This document shows, in pieces, positions 1-7,654 of a stretch of 15,469 nt of DNA. The notes below the pieces were generated by a model. The model had not been told where the DNA came from, searched no databases, and saw only the letters and a list, made by a program, of their open reading frames with translations. Source of the stretch: CAZUVQ01 sp964623915 (GTDB lineage: Bacteria; Bacillota; Clostridia; UMGS1883; UMGS1540); contig CAZUVQ010000039.1 of assembly GCA_964623915.1 (NCBI GenBank), positions 1-15,469 on the forward strand. The letters are read 5' to 3'. The position numbers and the translations under genes were made by a program. Each line of letters starts with the position of its first letter. Positions within the stretch are counted from its first letter, which is position 1.

Positions 1-84
1 AAAATGGCAAAAACCACTTCACAAAACCATACAAAAGATGTATTATGTTATTATGAGATAACTTTTTGTCATTTTGTAATACTT

Positions 85-113
85 TTTTAATGGTTTTGAT
101 GTACAATTATAAT
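85..113 (+). promoter_or_regulatory. candidate promoter of the PBP-spoIID operon
   Basis: A perfect TATAAT -10 hexamer lies at 108-113, about 33 nt before the start codon of the PBP gene. The -35 at 17-bp spacing (85-90, TTTTAA) is poor, so the call rests on the -10 and on position. The first 84 bases are AT-rich and show no gene I can support. Confidence 0.35.
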
Positions 114-146
114 GTATAGATATACACTTTACTAAGGAGTTTTTTT

Positions 147-2615
147 ATGAATAAGTTTTTCAGGTCAATATTTATAACTTTTCTGTTTTTAATAAGCATA
201 ATATTGGCAGGGGCAACACTTTTAATCGGCAGCAAAATTTCATCGGCCGAAGATGTTTATCTTGATACAATGAAGCTTGATCTGACATCTTTTATTTACT
301 ACACTGATGCGCAAACAGGAAAAGAAGTTGAATATGACAGGTTATATGACAGTGAGAATAGGATTTGGGTTGACTATAAAGACATTCCCAAAAACATGAT
401 TAATGCGTTTGTATCAGTTGAGGATGAAAGGTTTTATGACCACCATGGCTTTGACATAAAAAGGCTTATTGGTGCAGTCACTACCTTTATTTCAAAGGGT
501 GATTCATCTTACGGAGCAAGCACAATAACGCAGCAGCTTGTTAAAAATCTTTCAGGTGACGATGATGTCACAATTGAAAGAAAGCTTCAGGAAATATACA
601 GGTCAGTTAAAATTGAACTCGTATATTCAAAAGAAGAAATTTTGGAGTTTTATTTAAATACTATATTCTTAAGCCGGCAGTGCAATGGCGTTCAGGCGGC
701 GGCAAAGCGGTATTTTAACAAGGATGTCAATGAGCTGTCACTTGCGGAAATTACTTCTATTGCCGGAATAACACAGTACCCTTCAAGGTATGACCCTATT
801 TCAAACCCAGAGAGTAACGAGGAGAGAAGAAGGGTTGTTCTTATAAAAATGAAAGAACTTGGTTATATTTCGGGTGCAGAATTAAATGAGGCTTTATCAT
901 CAAATCTCACCTTCTGCCAAGAGGATACGGTTACTGAAGAGGTTAAAACAAAATCATATTTTGCCGATGCGGTTATCAATGAAGTTCTTGCAGATTTAAT
1001 TGATGCAGGTTATGCAAAACAGGTAGCCATGAAAATGCTTTATGCCGGCGGCATTAAGATTTATTGCACCATGAATCCTGAAATTCAGGGCATTATAGAT
1101 GAGGTTTACAGTAACGACAAAAATTTTCCTGCAAGTTATGGAAACCAAACGCTTCAGTCTTCAATGATTATTACAGACCCATATAAGGGCTTTGTTTTGG
1201 GTATGGCGGGGGGCAGAGGAAACCAGAACGGAAGGATGACGTTAAATCGTGCCACACAGACATTGCGTCAGCCGGGTTCTGCCATAAAACCTATTGCAGT
1301 GTATGCTCCTGCACTTGAATATGGAATTATTTCGCCGTCATCAATTATTCTTGATGCGCCGATAAACATTAACGGCTGGGCTCCTAAAAATTCCGATAAT
1401 AAATTCCATGGAGCAGTTACGGCAAAAAATGCGTTGACGAGGTCACTTAACATTCCGGCTGTAAAAGTATTGCAGCGTCTGACAGTTGACGAATCATACA
1501 ATTTTCTTGAAAATTCAGTTGGAATAACAAGTCTTGTAGAAAATAGGGAAGTGAACGGAAAAACATATTCGGATAAAAACTTCAGCTCGCTGTCGTTGGG
1601 TGGCCTTACAGACGGAGTCAGTGTCATGGAAATGGCAGGTGCTTTTGGTATTTTTCCCAATCACGGGGTATATAAAAAACCTACAACTTATGTAAGGGTT
1701 GAAGACCATAACGGTAAAATTATTTTAGGTGGAGAGGATAAGGGCAAGAGGGCAATCAGTGAAGAAAACGCATTTCTTATGACTGATATGCTCATAAATG
1801 TTGTCAGAAACGGTACAGGCACAGGTGCCGCACTCAGTAATATTAAAGTCGCAGGTAAAACCGGTTCATCAACGGCGGATAAAGACAGATGGTTTGTAGG
1901 ATATACGCCTTATTATGTAGGCGCGGTATGGTTCGGATATGACCAGCCCAAATCCTTTTATGCGCCCGGCAACCCATCGGCAACTATTTGGAGAAAGGTT
2001 ATGAGTAAGGTTCATGAGAATCTTGAAAATAAAGCTTTTGAACGCAGTGGGAATGCTATTGACGGAAAGGTAAAGGTCTGCAAGGTGAGCGGAAAGCTTG
2101 CTACAGCCTTGTGTGAATTGGATATCAGAGGTTCTATGGTGAAAAGTATGAATATGGATGACCCTAATTTACCGACGGAAAAATGCACACTCCACAAGGA
2201 ATATTTTATTTGTACAAAATCTGATTTGCGTGCCCACGAAGGCTGTGAGGGCTCAAGAAAGAGAGTTTCCGCTCTTGGTATTGAAAATGGGGAACACACT
2301 GCAAAAGATGGCTATGTCCCTTCAAAATTGTGTGATGAACATAAGGTTGTGACATATTCTGCATGTACCGAAACAGGTCTGCTTGCGGGTCCTTATTGTA
2401 AATCAGTGATAAATGTTAAAAGCAACCCCGAAAGTAAACCCAAAAAAGTCTGTGACAAGTTGCATGAGGGAAATGAAATGGACGGCAATAGCGTCAGGGC
2501 ACCTGAAGCAGGTGTTACTCCCGAAGAGGCAGGTTCTGAGGGGTCGGGAGAACATACAAATCCACCGGTAATACATGAACCTGTACAGTCTGAAGATGAT
2601 ATTTTGATTGAATAG
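147..2615 (+). CDS. class A penicillin-binding protein (bifunctional transglycosylase/transpeptidase, PBP1A type)
   Basis: It polymerises lipid II into glycan strands and cross-links the stem peptides, acting outside the membrane. A single N-terminal membrane segment (about residues 8-28) anchors it. The GT51 domain follows, with EDERFYDHHG (catalytic Glu92), GASTITQQL (123-131), RKLQEIYRS (145-153) and EEILEFYLNTIF (163-174). The transpeptidase domain has SAIK (Ser378, Lys381), SLN (433-435) and KTG (571-573). The tail after about residue 640 is unusual, with nine cysteines at 645, 656, 680, 689, 700, 729, 740, 751 and 769 and an acidic, Pro/Glu-rich end. The ATG at 147 follows AAGGAG at 134-139 with ideal spacing. 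The 822-aa length is normal for the family. It heads a co-directional run with spoIID 63 bp downstream, which suggests linked wall synthesis and remodelling. Family assignment is secure; whether it is vegetative or sporulation-specific cannot be told. Confidence 0.93.
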   Translation: MNKFFRSIFITFLFLISIILAGATLLIGSKISSAEDVYLDTMKLDLTSFIYYTDAQTGKEVEYDRLYDSENRIWVDYKDIPKNMINAFVSVEDERFYDHHGFDIKRLIGAVTTFISKGDSSYGASTITQQLVKNLSGDDDVTIERKLQEIYRSVKIELVYSKEEILEFYLNTIFLSRQCNGVQAAAKRYFNKDVNELSLAEITSIAGITQYPSRYDPISNPESNEERRRVVLIKMKELGYISGAELNEALSSNLTFCQEDTVTEEVKTKSYFADAVINEVLADLIDAGYAKQVAMKMLYAGGIKIYCTMNPEIQGIIDEVYSNDKNFPASYGNQTLQSSMIITDPYKGFVLGMAGGRGNQNGRMTLNRATQTLRQPGSAIKPIAVYAPALEYGIISPSSIILDAPININGWAPKNSDNKFHGAVTAKNALTRSLNIPAVKVLQRLTVDESYNFLENSVGITSLVENREVNGKTYSDKNFSSLSLGGLTDGVSVMEMAGAFGIFPNHGVYKKPTTYVRVEDHNGKIILGGEDKGKRAISEENAFLMTDMLINVVRNGTGTGAALSNIKVAGKTGSSTADKDRWFVGYTPYYVGAVWFGYDQPKSFYAPGNPSATIWRKVMSKVHENLENKAFERSGNAIDGKVKVCKVSGKLATALCELDIRGSMVKSMNMDDPNLPTEKCTLHKEYFICTKSDLRAHEGCEGSRKRVSALGIENGEHTAKDGYVPSKLCDEHKVVTYSACTETGLLAGPYCKSVINVKSNPESKPKKVCDKLHEGNEMDGNSVRAPEAGVTPEEAGSEGSGEHTNPPVIHEPVQSEDDILIE

Positions 2616-2629
2616 AGTAATATAAATAT

Positions 2630-2672
2630 GTGCCCCTTCATAAGATATTATTAAATATTTTGCGAGGGGGAC
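2630..2672 (+). promoter_or_regulatory. hairpin that could hide the spoIID ribosome-binding site
   Basis: GTGCCCCTT (2630-2638) can pair with GAGGGGGAC (2664-2672) at 8 of 9 positions: two outer pairs, one mismatch, then six pairs with one G-U. The right arm contains the Shine-Dalgarno of the next gene. There is no T-run, so it is not a terminator. A regulatory role is inference. Confidence 0.4.
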
Positions 2673-2678
2673 AAACTT

Positions 2679-3650
2679 TTGAAGAAAGTTTTTGTGTTTA
2701 TTGCTTTGATGCTTTTTGTAATTATTATTCTTCCATCTGCTATTGTATTTATATTTTCTGAAAAAGTGGTTAGGGAAACTGATACTGATACCACAGAGGA
2801 TATTCAGATAAAAGTCAGCACTAATGAGGGGTTAAAGGAATTTGAACTTGAAAAATACCTTTTTGGGGTTTTGACGGGGGAAATGCCTGCATCATTTCAC
2901 GAGGAAGCACTAAAAGCACAAGCTGTAGCAGCGAGAACTTACATAATAAATAAAACAAAAACACGTAACCCTGACCATCCCGATGCGGATGTATGTACGG
3001 ACCCCACTCATTGCAAGGCTTATCTTGATGGTGATAAGATAACAGAAGAGCTTGGAGCGGATTGGGTGGAAAGTTATGGCGATAAGATAAACAGTGCAAT
3101 AAAAAGCACTGAAAAAGAAATACTTGTATATAACGGTGAGCCCATACAAGCCGTTTTTCACTCAACAAGTAACGGAAAAACAGAGAATGCAGTAGATGTA
3201 TGGGGTAACGCTGTGCCGTATTTGGTGAGTGTTGACAGCCCCGGTGACGCAAAATCACCAAAATATAGTGATGAAATTACAGTTTCAAAAAAAGTTATCG
3301 CAGAAAAGATATTGGAAAAAAGAAATAAAGTAATTGAAGTTTATATAGGAAATGTCAGCTATAATGACAGTGGCTCGGTGGGGAGTATTGATTTAGGCGG
3401 TGAAGTGTTCACTGGTATTGAAGTAAGGGAAATGTTTAGTTTGCCTTCCGCTACATTTACCGTAGAAAATTCAGAAGAAAACTTTATTTTTCATACAAGA
3501 GGAAAGGGACACGGAGTCGGAATGAGCCAGTACGGTGCGGAATATTACGCTGAAAATGGCATGGATTACAAAGAAATTTTAAAAACATATTATAAGGGCA
3601 CAGAAATTGTAAAATACGGAGAAGATAATGACAAAGGTAATAAAGATTGA
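2679..3650 (+). CDS. spoIID: stage II sporulation protein D (SpoIID/LytB-domain lytic transglycosylase)
   Basis: In Bacillus and Clostridium, SpoIID is a membrane-anchored lytic transglycosylase that cuts septal peptidoglycan during engulfment of the forespore, with SpoIIM and SpoIIP. Here residues 4-26 form the membrane anchor. The SpoIID domain begins near residue 44 and contains GVLTGEMP, with Glu68 at the position of the family's catalytic acid, then ALKAQAVAARTY, a Cys106/Cys112 pair in a VCTDPTHCKAY segment, a FHSTSNGKTE motif, and the C-terminal GKGHGVGMSQYGA signature. The 323-aa length fits the family. The start is TTG, chosen for the strong GAGGGGG site at 2664-2670. The last 23 bp overlap the next gene. 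Neither SpoIIM nor SpoIIP is nearby, so a SpoIID-like paralogue with another wall-remodelling role is possible. Confidence 0.9.
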   Translation: MKKVFVFIALMLFVIIILPSAIVFIFSEKVVRETDTDTTEDIQIKVSTNEGLKEFELEKYLFGVLTGEMPASFHEEALKAQAVAARTYIINKTKTRNPDHPDADVCTDPTHCKAYLDGDKITEELGADWVESYGDKINSAIKSTEKEILVYNGEPIQAVFHSTSNGKTENAVDVWGNAVPYLVSVDSPGDAKSPKYSDEITVSKKVIAEKILEKRNKVIEVYIGNVSYNDSGSVGSIDLGGEVFTGIEVREMFSLPSATFTVENSEENFIFHTRGKGHGVGMSQYGAEYYAENGMDYKEILKTYYKGTEIVKYGEDNDKGNKD

Positions 3651-4620
3651 CCCACAAAATATCAATACGGAAGAAATGAAAAAGGCGGCACAAGCCATAG
3701 CAGAAGGCGGATTGTGCGCATTTCCAACTGAAACGGTTTACGGCCTTGGGGCAAATGCGCTAAATGAGGAGGCTGTAAAAAAAATATTTAAAGCAAAGGG
3801 AAGGCCACAGGATAATCCGCTTATAGTTCATGTTTCATCGGTGGATGAGGTTTATCCACTTGTAAAAGAAGTTCCGGATGAATTTTTAAAGCTTTCCGAA
3901 AAATTTTGGGGCGGTCCTCTGACTATGATATTAAAACGCTCTGACAAAGTTCCAAAGGTGGTAAGCGCAGGGCTTGATACTGTTGCATTAAGGCTGCCGT
4001 CGCATCCGGTTGCAACTGCATTGATAAAATTATCAGGAAAACCCATAGCTGCACCAAGTGCAAATTTATCGGGCAGACCAAGCCCCACTACCGCAGACCA
4101 CGTAATAGATGATATGATGGGCAAAGCTGATATAATTATTGACGGCGGCAGTGCATTTTTCGGTGTTGAATCCACTGTGCTTGACCTTACTGTATCACCG
4201 CCAGCCATTTTAAGACCGGGTGCTGTTACTATTGAAGAAATATCGGCAGTACTGCCCGATATTGTTTTCGGTAATGGGAGCGGTGCACCGAAAAGCCCGG
4301 GTATGAAATACCGCCATTATGCGCCCAAAGCGCCGTTATATATTGCGGAAGGTGATGACGCCGTAAAGAGAATAAACCGTCTTTCAGATAAAAATAGCGG
4401 CGTTCTCTGCTATAATGTAAACCCTTCCATGTTTTCATCTGAACATGTGATATCGGCAGGAGACAATGCGACAGAATATGCGGCTCATCTTTTCTACAAC
4501 CTGAGAAAATTTGATGAGCTCGGTGTTGACAAAATATTTGCCATACCGCCTGAAGAGTGCGGCATCGGATACGCTGTAAGAAACAGAATATTTAAATCAG
4601 CGGGGGGTAATAAAATTTGA
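3628..4620 (+). CDS. L-threonylcarbamoyladenylate synthase, Sua5 type
   Basis: It makes threonylcarbamoyl-AMP from threonine, bicarbonate and ATP, the first step of t6A37 formation in ANN-decoding tRNAs; TsaB/D/E then transfer the group. The YrdC/TsaC domain fills residues 1-205, with AFPTETVYGLG (31-41), KGRPQDNPL (57-65), and APSANLSGRPSPT (142-154). The SPGMKYRHYAP linker (223-233) leads to a C-terminal Sua5 domain of about 100 residues. At 330 aa it is the long Sua5 form, not the roughly 190-aa TsaC form. ATG at 3628 has GGAG at 3618-3621, and the gene starts inside the end of spoIID. Its stop overlaps the next start by 4 nt. The tsaC-ywlE neighbourhood is also known from Bacillus subtilis (ywlC-ywlE). 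Confidence 0.94.
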   Translation: MTKVIKIDPQNINTEEMKKAAQAIAEGGLCAFPTETVYGLGANALNEEAVKKIFKAKGRPQDNPLIVHVSSVDEVYPLVKEVPDEFLKLSEKFWGGPLTMILKRSDKVPKVVSAGLDTVALRLPSHPVATALIKLSGKPIAAPSANLSGRPSPTTADHVIDDMMGKADIIIDGGSAFFGVESTVLDLTVSPPAILRPGAVTIEEISAVLPDIVFGNGSGAPKSPGMKYRHYAPKAPLYIAEGDDAVKRINRLSDKNSGVLCYNVNPSMFSSEHVISAGDNATEYAAHLFYNLRKFDELGVDKIFAIPPEECGIGYAVRNRIFKSAGGNKI

Positions 4621-5036
4621 AGATTGTAATTGTTTGTACGGGCAATACATGCAGAAGCCCTATAGCTGAAGCACTTATCAAAAAAAAATTCCCTGATGAA
4701 GATGTAATTTCGAGAGGGCTTTATGTTGCGTTGCCTTCAGGGCCTTCTAAAAATGCCTGTGAAATAATGAATGAGAAGGGGCTTGACATTAGGGCACATA
4801 TCTCATGTCAGCTTGATGAAAAAGACGTTGAGGAAGCTGATGTTTTGCTTACAATGACAAAATCGCAAAAAGAAAAAATCATCCGAGTGATTCCCGAGGC
4901 AAAGGGAAAGGTTTATACCCTTTGCGAGTATGCAGGAATAGAAGGTGATATAACTGATCCTTTCGGCGGTAATCTTGAAACTTACAGAAAATGTGCCGCC
5001 ATTATAGAAAAATGTGTTGAGGAAATGAAAATATGA
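4617..5036 (+). CDS. ywlE: low-molecular-weight phosphatase, probable protein arginine phosphatase (YwlE type)
   Basis: The N-terminal P-loop CTGNTCRS gives the CX5R active site, with Cys7 as nucleophile and Arg13 binding phosphate. The DPFGG motif near residue 115 carries the general-acid Asp. In YwlE, threonine at loop position 11 favours phospho-arginine, where classical LMW tyrosine phosphatases have a bulkier residue; this protein has Thr11, so it should reverse McsB-type arginine phosphorylation. No mcsB lies in the window. The start is TTG at 4617, overlapping the upstream stop by 4 nt, with GGGGGG at 4602-4607. Placement after a Sua5 gene matches the B. subtilis ywl order. The 139-aa length is slightly short for the family but complete. 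Substrate choice is inferred from one residue and context. Confidence 0.85.
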   Translation: MKIVIVCTGNTCRSPIAEALIKKKFPDEDVISRGLYVALPSGPSKNACEIMNEKGLDIRAHISCQLDEKDVEEADVLLTMTKSQKEKIIRVIPEAKGKVYTLCEYAGIEGDITDPFGGNLETYRKCAAIIEKCVEEMKI

Positions 5037-5440
5037 TAAGAAAAGCCGCAGCCCGGGATGCTCATATAATTGCGGATATTCTTGCTGATACAAAATCTCC
5101 ATGGAGTGAGCTTAGCGTTACGGAAAGCATAGAAAACAAAGCTCACACTGTTCTTGTATACGGAACAGATGTAAAAGGCGTGCTGATTTTCAGTGAGGTT
5201 TTTGGTGAATATGAAATTTTGAATTTTGCCGTAAAACGTGACAGGCGTGGAAAGGGGATAGGAGAGAAACTGCTGACAGAACTTATAAACAGGGCAAATT
5301 GTATTTATCTTGATGTCAGAAAATCAAACTATCCCGCCATTTCTCTTTACAAAAAACATAATTTCAAGGTAATGGGTGAGAGGGTGAATTTTTATAATAA
5401 CCCAAAAGAAGATGCAATTTTAATGGTTTTAAAAAAATGA
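5033..5440 (+). CDS. RimI-like GNAT N-acetyltransferase
   Basis: This is a small GNAT protein (135 aa). The acetyl-CoA pyrophosphate loop is RRGKGIGEKLL (about residues 77-87). The later LDVRKSNYPAISLYKKHNFKVMG segment, the YNNPKEDAILM end and the overall length match RimI, which acetylates the N-terminal alanine of ribosomal protein S18. It starts with ATG in a 4-nt ATGA overlap with the phosphatase gene, so translation is probably coupled. rimI often travels with t6A genes, which supports the name, but other GNAT substrates cannot be excluded. Its stop codon lies inside the left arm of the terminator hairpin. Confidence 0.8.
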   Translation: MIRKAAARDAHIIADILADTKSPWSELSVTESIENKAHTVLVYGTDVKGVLIFSEVFGEYEILNFAVKRDRRGKGIGEKLLTELINRANCIYLDVRKSNYPAISLYKKHNFKVMGERVNFYNNPKEDAILMVLKK

Positions 5441-5463
5441 CACAGAAAACCATGTCATTTTTT
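5432..5463. terminator. bidirectional terminator between convergent genes
   Basis: AAAAAATGACA (left arm, ending 5442) and TGTCATTTTTT (5453-5463) form a perfect stem with a 10-nt loop and a T-run on either strand. It ends the + strand operon and the - strand DUF5662-type gene. Both stop codons (TGA at 5438-5440 on +, and at 5457-5455 on -) lie in the stem. Confidence 0.85.
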
Positions 5464-6006
5464 GAGGTTATTTTTTTGTTTTTTAACGAAACTTTTTAAA
5501 TATCTGAATGTTTCATCCTCTCCTTTTTCTGAAAGCATAGTAAGCCAGCTTTCAAGAAGGTCAGATGTTTCTTCATCAATAAACCTTCTGCCTTTTGCCT
5601 TCAAAAAGTATTCAAGCGGCTGCAATTGCGTATAGTTTTTTCCCTGATATATTTTGCTCGCTGCAACACGGTCACAAAACATTTCAATAACATATTTCAA
5701 GGGCATTCTTACAGGATAAAGCTTTTTTGTTATTGGATTATAATCATTCCAGTATTCAAAATGGTGTCTGTTCCTGCCCTTGTGATGAAGCCAGGCTTTT
5801 GAATAACCCACCTGGGTTCGCTCCTTCTCGTTTGGGCTTTTTTTTCCATCAGAAAAGTATTTAACTCCTGAAATAAATTCTGCCGGAGTATATTTTGAAA
5901 GGTCATGAAAAAGACCTTGCCACAAAATACCTACCTTTGCACAGTGCTTTATGACCTCATGTCGGTGGCGTGTAACAGTAATAAAATGTCCTAACACTTT
6001 ATTCAT
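5455..6006 (-). CDS. DUF5662 family protein
   Basis: This is a 183-aa cytosolic protein rich in His, Tyr and Trp. The N-terminal half has MNKVLGHFITVTRHRHEV, then GLFHDLSKYTPAEF, GYSKAWLHHKGRNRHH and FEYWNDYN. These are the conserved blocks of a Clostridia family annotated DUF5662. The HDLSKY and HHKGRNRHH histidines suggest a metal site, but I know of no demonstrated function. I start it at the ATG at 6006 because AGAGGT (6016-6021) sits about 9-10 nt upstream; a second in-frame ATG 18 nt further upstream (6024) has no such site. It is monocistronic and convergent with the RimI gene. No promoter stands out upstream in the AT-rich gap. Confidence 0.75.
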   Translation of the reverse strand: MNKVLGHFITVTRHRHEVIKHCAKVGILWQGLFHDLSKYTPAEFISGVKYFSDGKKSPNEKERTQVGYSKAWLHHKGRNRHHFEYWNDYNPITKKLYPVRMPLKYVIEMFCDRVAASKIYQGKNYTQLQPLEYFLKAKGRRFIDEETSDLLESWLTMLSEKGEDETFRYLKSFVKKQKNNLKK

Positions 6007-6147
6007 ATATATATTACCTCTCATTCATCATTTTATATTTTACACTAAAAAATATGATTTTTCAATAGCAGATTATCGGTTTGTGTCAAGTAATAGTAGG
6101 ATGTTTTTTTTATTATTAAGGTTTATAAAGTTTTTTTGAAAAAATCA

Positions 6148-6176
6148 TTGCAAATTATCTACAATTATGCTATAAT
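6148..6176 (+). promoter_or_regulatory. promoter of tRNA-Arg
   Basis: TTGCAA (6148-6153), a 17-bp spacer and TATAAT (6171-6176) with an extended TGC just before the -10. Transcription should start near 6183, about 42 nt before the mature tRNA. Confidence 0.8.
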
Positions 6177-6224
6177 TGTTTCTGTTCTCAAACGCAAGCC
6201 TCTTGAGACATTATGATAATATAT

Positions 6225-6301
6225 GTGCCTGTGGCTCAGCTGGATAGAGTGTATGGCTACGGACCATAAGGTCGGGGGTTCGAATCCCTCCAGGCACGCC
6301 A
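6225..6301 (+). tRNA. tRNA-Arg (anticodon ACG)
   Basis: The acceptor arms GTGCCTG (6225-6231) and CAGGCAC (6291-6297) pair fully. The D arm is GCTC/GAGT. The anticodon stem is TATGG/CCATA around loop CTACGGA, giving ACG (read as ICG after deamination, decoding CGU/CGC/CGA). The T arm holds TTCGAAT. Discriminator G and an encoded CCA complete the gene. A consensus promoter lies upstream and an intrinsic terminator starts immediately after the CCA, so it is a single-gene unit. Confidence 0.96.
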
Positions 6302-6360
6302 AAAAAAAGAGCCGATACTGAAAGTATCGGCTCTTTTTTTGCCCGGAGAGATTCGAACCC
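6276..6360. repeat. inverted repeat of the tRNA-Arg 3' end plus terminator arm
   Basis: Read on the - strand, 6360-6341 gives GGGTTCGAATCTCTCCGGGC, closely matching the T-arm and acceptor of tRNA-Arg at 6276-6295 with two mismatches. Both copies then run into an A-run and the same terminator arm. The inverted copy lacks the CGCC of the acceptor end. No 5' half of a second tRNA is visible, so it is a fragment and not a gene. Confidence 0.6.
6302..6340. terminator. strong bidirectional terminator
   Basis: A 12-bp GC-rich stem (6308-6319 with 6323-6334, loop GAA) is flanked by A-runs and T-runs, so it works on both strands. It ends tRNA-Arg on + and can end the TPR-like gene on -. Confidence 0.9.
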
Positions 6361-6382
6361 TGAGAGGGCTTCAAGCGTTAAT

Positions 6383-6403
6383 AAAACGATTGATAATTGT
6401 TTT
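6383..6403 (-). terminator. possible first terminator of the TPR-like gene
   Basis: AAAACAATT and AATCGTTTT on the - strand pair at 8 of 9 positions around a 3-nt loop, and the T-run is part of the right arm. It lies 1-2 nt after the stop codon. The hairpin is AT-rich and weak; the stronger one at 6302-6340 may do most of the work. Confidence 0.4.
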
Positions 6404-6404
6404 C

Positions 6405-7409
6405 CTAATCTTTGTAACAAATGCCATTACAAGCAAGACTAAGCTCTTTATCTGAAGTATAGGTCTGAGCAGCATTTACCAAAATGCTATTATCTTTAAG
6501 TGTCAGAGTAATTCTTCCACGGTTACCTAAATTGTCCTTATATTCGGCAGAAACCACGTTGCCCCTCACAGTGCCATTTACATTCTTTGTAAATGCTGTA
6601 CGAGCTTTTTTTGAGTTATCTGTAAAAGACATGGAAAAGTTTGCAAGCGCAGAGTCTATTTTGTGGACAGTAAGCTCGATAACTGCTTGGTTCAATTCTT
6701 CAGAAGATGAAATCCATTTTCCTTCATATGCACGTAATTTTTCATTTTGTTCCTGTTTTTGTTCAATCTGACTTTTCTGGTTTTCAAAGGTTTGCTTATA
6801 TTTATCAAGGCTACCCCTTTTAAGGTAAGGGCTTATATTATTAATCAAAGCGAGAGCTTCACTATAGTTTTTATCACGTTTATACTGCTCGAGCTTTGTT
6901 CTTGTTCTTGTCTCCAACAGCTCGGTACATTCACTTATCCTGTCCTGAGCTTTTTTGTAAAAATCATCACCTTTATCTATAAGTGAAAAGCTTTCTATTG
7001 CGGAAACATACTCACCTGATGACTTGTATTCCTCTCCCTTATTATAATTTTTAATTGATTCATCAAGCATCTCAAAACGGTCAATAGTATCATCCATTTC
7101 TACAATTTTATCAAGGATTTTTATGCTTTTCATTACTTCTTCATACGAAGCTTCGCCCGATGACAGCTTTTCATATAAAATATTTGCTGCTTGTTTGACT
7201 TCTTCTTCATATTTGCTTTTGAAAAAGCCTATGGCAGATACTTTGCCAAATTCCGTTACTGCCCTTCTAAACTCTCCGTCAGAAAGATATTTTACTCCCT
7301 TATTATAGGTATTAATCTTAATTCCTGCAAAAACCGCCACAGAAACTATAACAAGTGCCAACGCAACCGATATTACAATTATTTTTAATCTCTTTTTTTT
7401 AATATCCAT
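6405..7409 (-). CDS. membrane-anchored protein with TPR-like repeats, unknown function
   Basis: This is a 334-aa protein. A short basic N-terminus (DIKKKRLK) precedes one membrane segment (residues 9-30), so the rest should face outside the cell. The ectodomain starts with YNKGVKYLSDGEFRRAV (35-51), echoed by YNKGEEYKSSGEYVSAI (122-138) and by YKRDKNYSEALALI (176-189). These look like helical TPR-type repeats. A coiled-coil stretch rich in Gln/Glu/Lys follows (205-226). The last 105 residues (KWISSSEELNQ onward) look beta-rich, with Cys327 and Cys331 near the end. The start ATG at 7409 is preceded by AGAGGT at 7423-7418. I do not recognise a named family. A scaffold or envelope-sensing role would fit the architecture but is not shown. 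Confidence 0.7.
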   Translation of the reverse strand: MDIKKKRLKIIVISVALALVIVSVAVFAGIKINTYNKGVKYLSDGEFRRAVTEFGKVSAIGFFKSKYEEEVKQAANILYEKLSSGEASYEEVMKSIKILDKIVEMDDTIDRFEMLDESIKNYNKGEEYKSSGEYVSAIESFSLIDKGDDFYKKAQDRISECTELLETRTRTKLEQYKRDKNYSEALALINNISPYLKRGSLDKYKQTFENQKSQIEQKQEQNEKLRAYEGKWISSSEELNQAVIELTVHKIDSALANFSMSFTDNSKKARTAFTKNVNGTVRGNVVSAEYKDNLGNRGRITLTLKDNSILVNAAQTYTSDKELSLACNGICYKD

Positions 7410-7500
7410 TTTTCATACCTCTTATAAGCAAAAATCAATGCTTTCATATAATTAATTTTCCCGCTGAATTCAGTAATATTCTGTTTATATGAGCATAACG

Positions 7501-7526
7501 AAAAGCCGATTATTTTGATTCCGGCT
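7501..7526 (-). terminator. terminator of the small ORF
   Basis: AAGCCG and CGGCTT form a 6-bp stem on the - strand, followed by TTTT. The stop codon of the 36-codon ORF falls in the loop. On the + strand the same stem is followed by ATTTTTT, but no + strand gene is present to use it. Confidence 0.5.
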
Positions 7527-7620
7527 TATTTTTTAAAAAAATCTTGAAACACCGCATTTTACCGCTGCATTTGCCTTGTCGGGCATAATTCTTCCGAAGT
7601 GTCGACTCTTTTATATCCAT
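7510..7620 (-). CDS. small basic ORF of 36 codons, unknown
   Basis: ATG at 7620, stop TAA at 7512-7510. It begins MDIKESTLRKNYARQG and contains two cysteines (18 and 24) in a Lys/Arg-rich chain; the net charge is strongly positive and no membrane segment is seen. The case for translation is the AGGAGA site at 7631-7626, five nt before the ATG, and its own promoter with an extended -10 about 35 nt upstream. A terminator overlaps its end. I recognise no family. A short leader peptide or a small regulatory RNA that happens to contain an ORF are alternatives. Confidence 0.5.
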   Translation of the reverse strand: MDIKESTLRKNYARQGKCSGKMRCFKIFLKNKPESK

Positions 7621-7654
7621 ATTTGTCTCCTGATTTTCATATGAGTATAAAATA

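Noticed and set aside
4..90. Short ORF of 28 codons at the left edge
   Set aside because: No ribosome-binding site, and the composition is dominated by aromatic and AT-rich codons; nothing supports translation.
2821..3261. ORF of 146 codons antisense to spoIID
   Set aside because: It is a shadow of a strongly supported gene, with no ribosome-binding site and no recognisable protein features.
6165..6420. Two overlapping - strand ORFs of 69 codons
   Set aside because: They are antisense to tRNA-Arg and its terminator and have no start signals.
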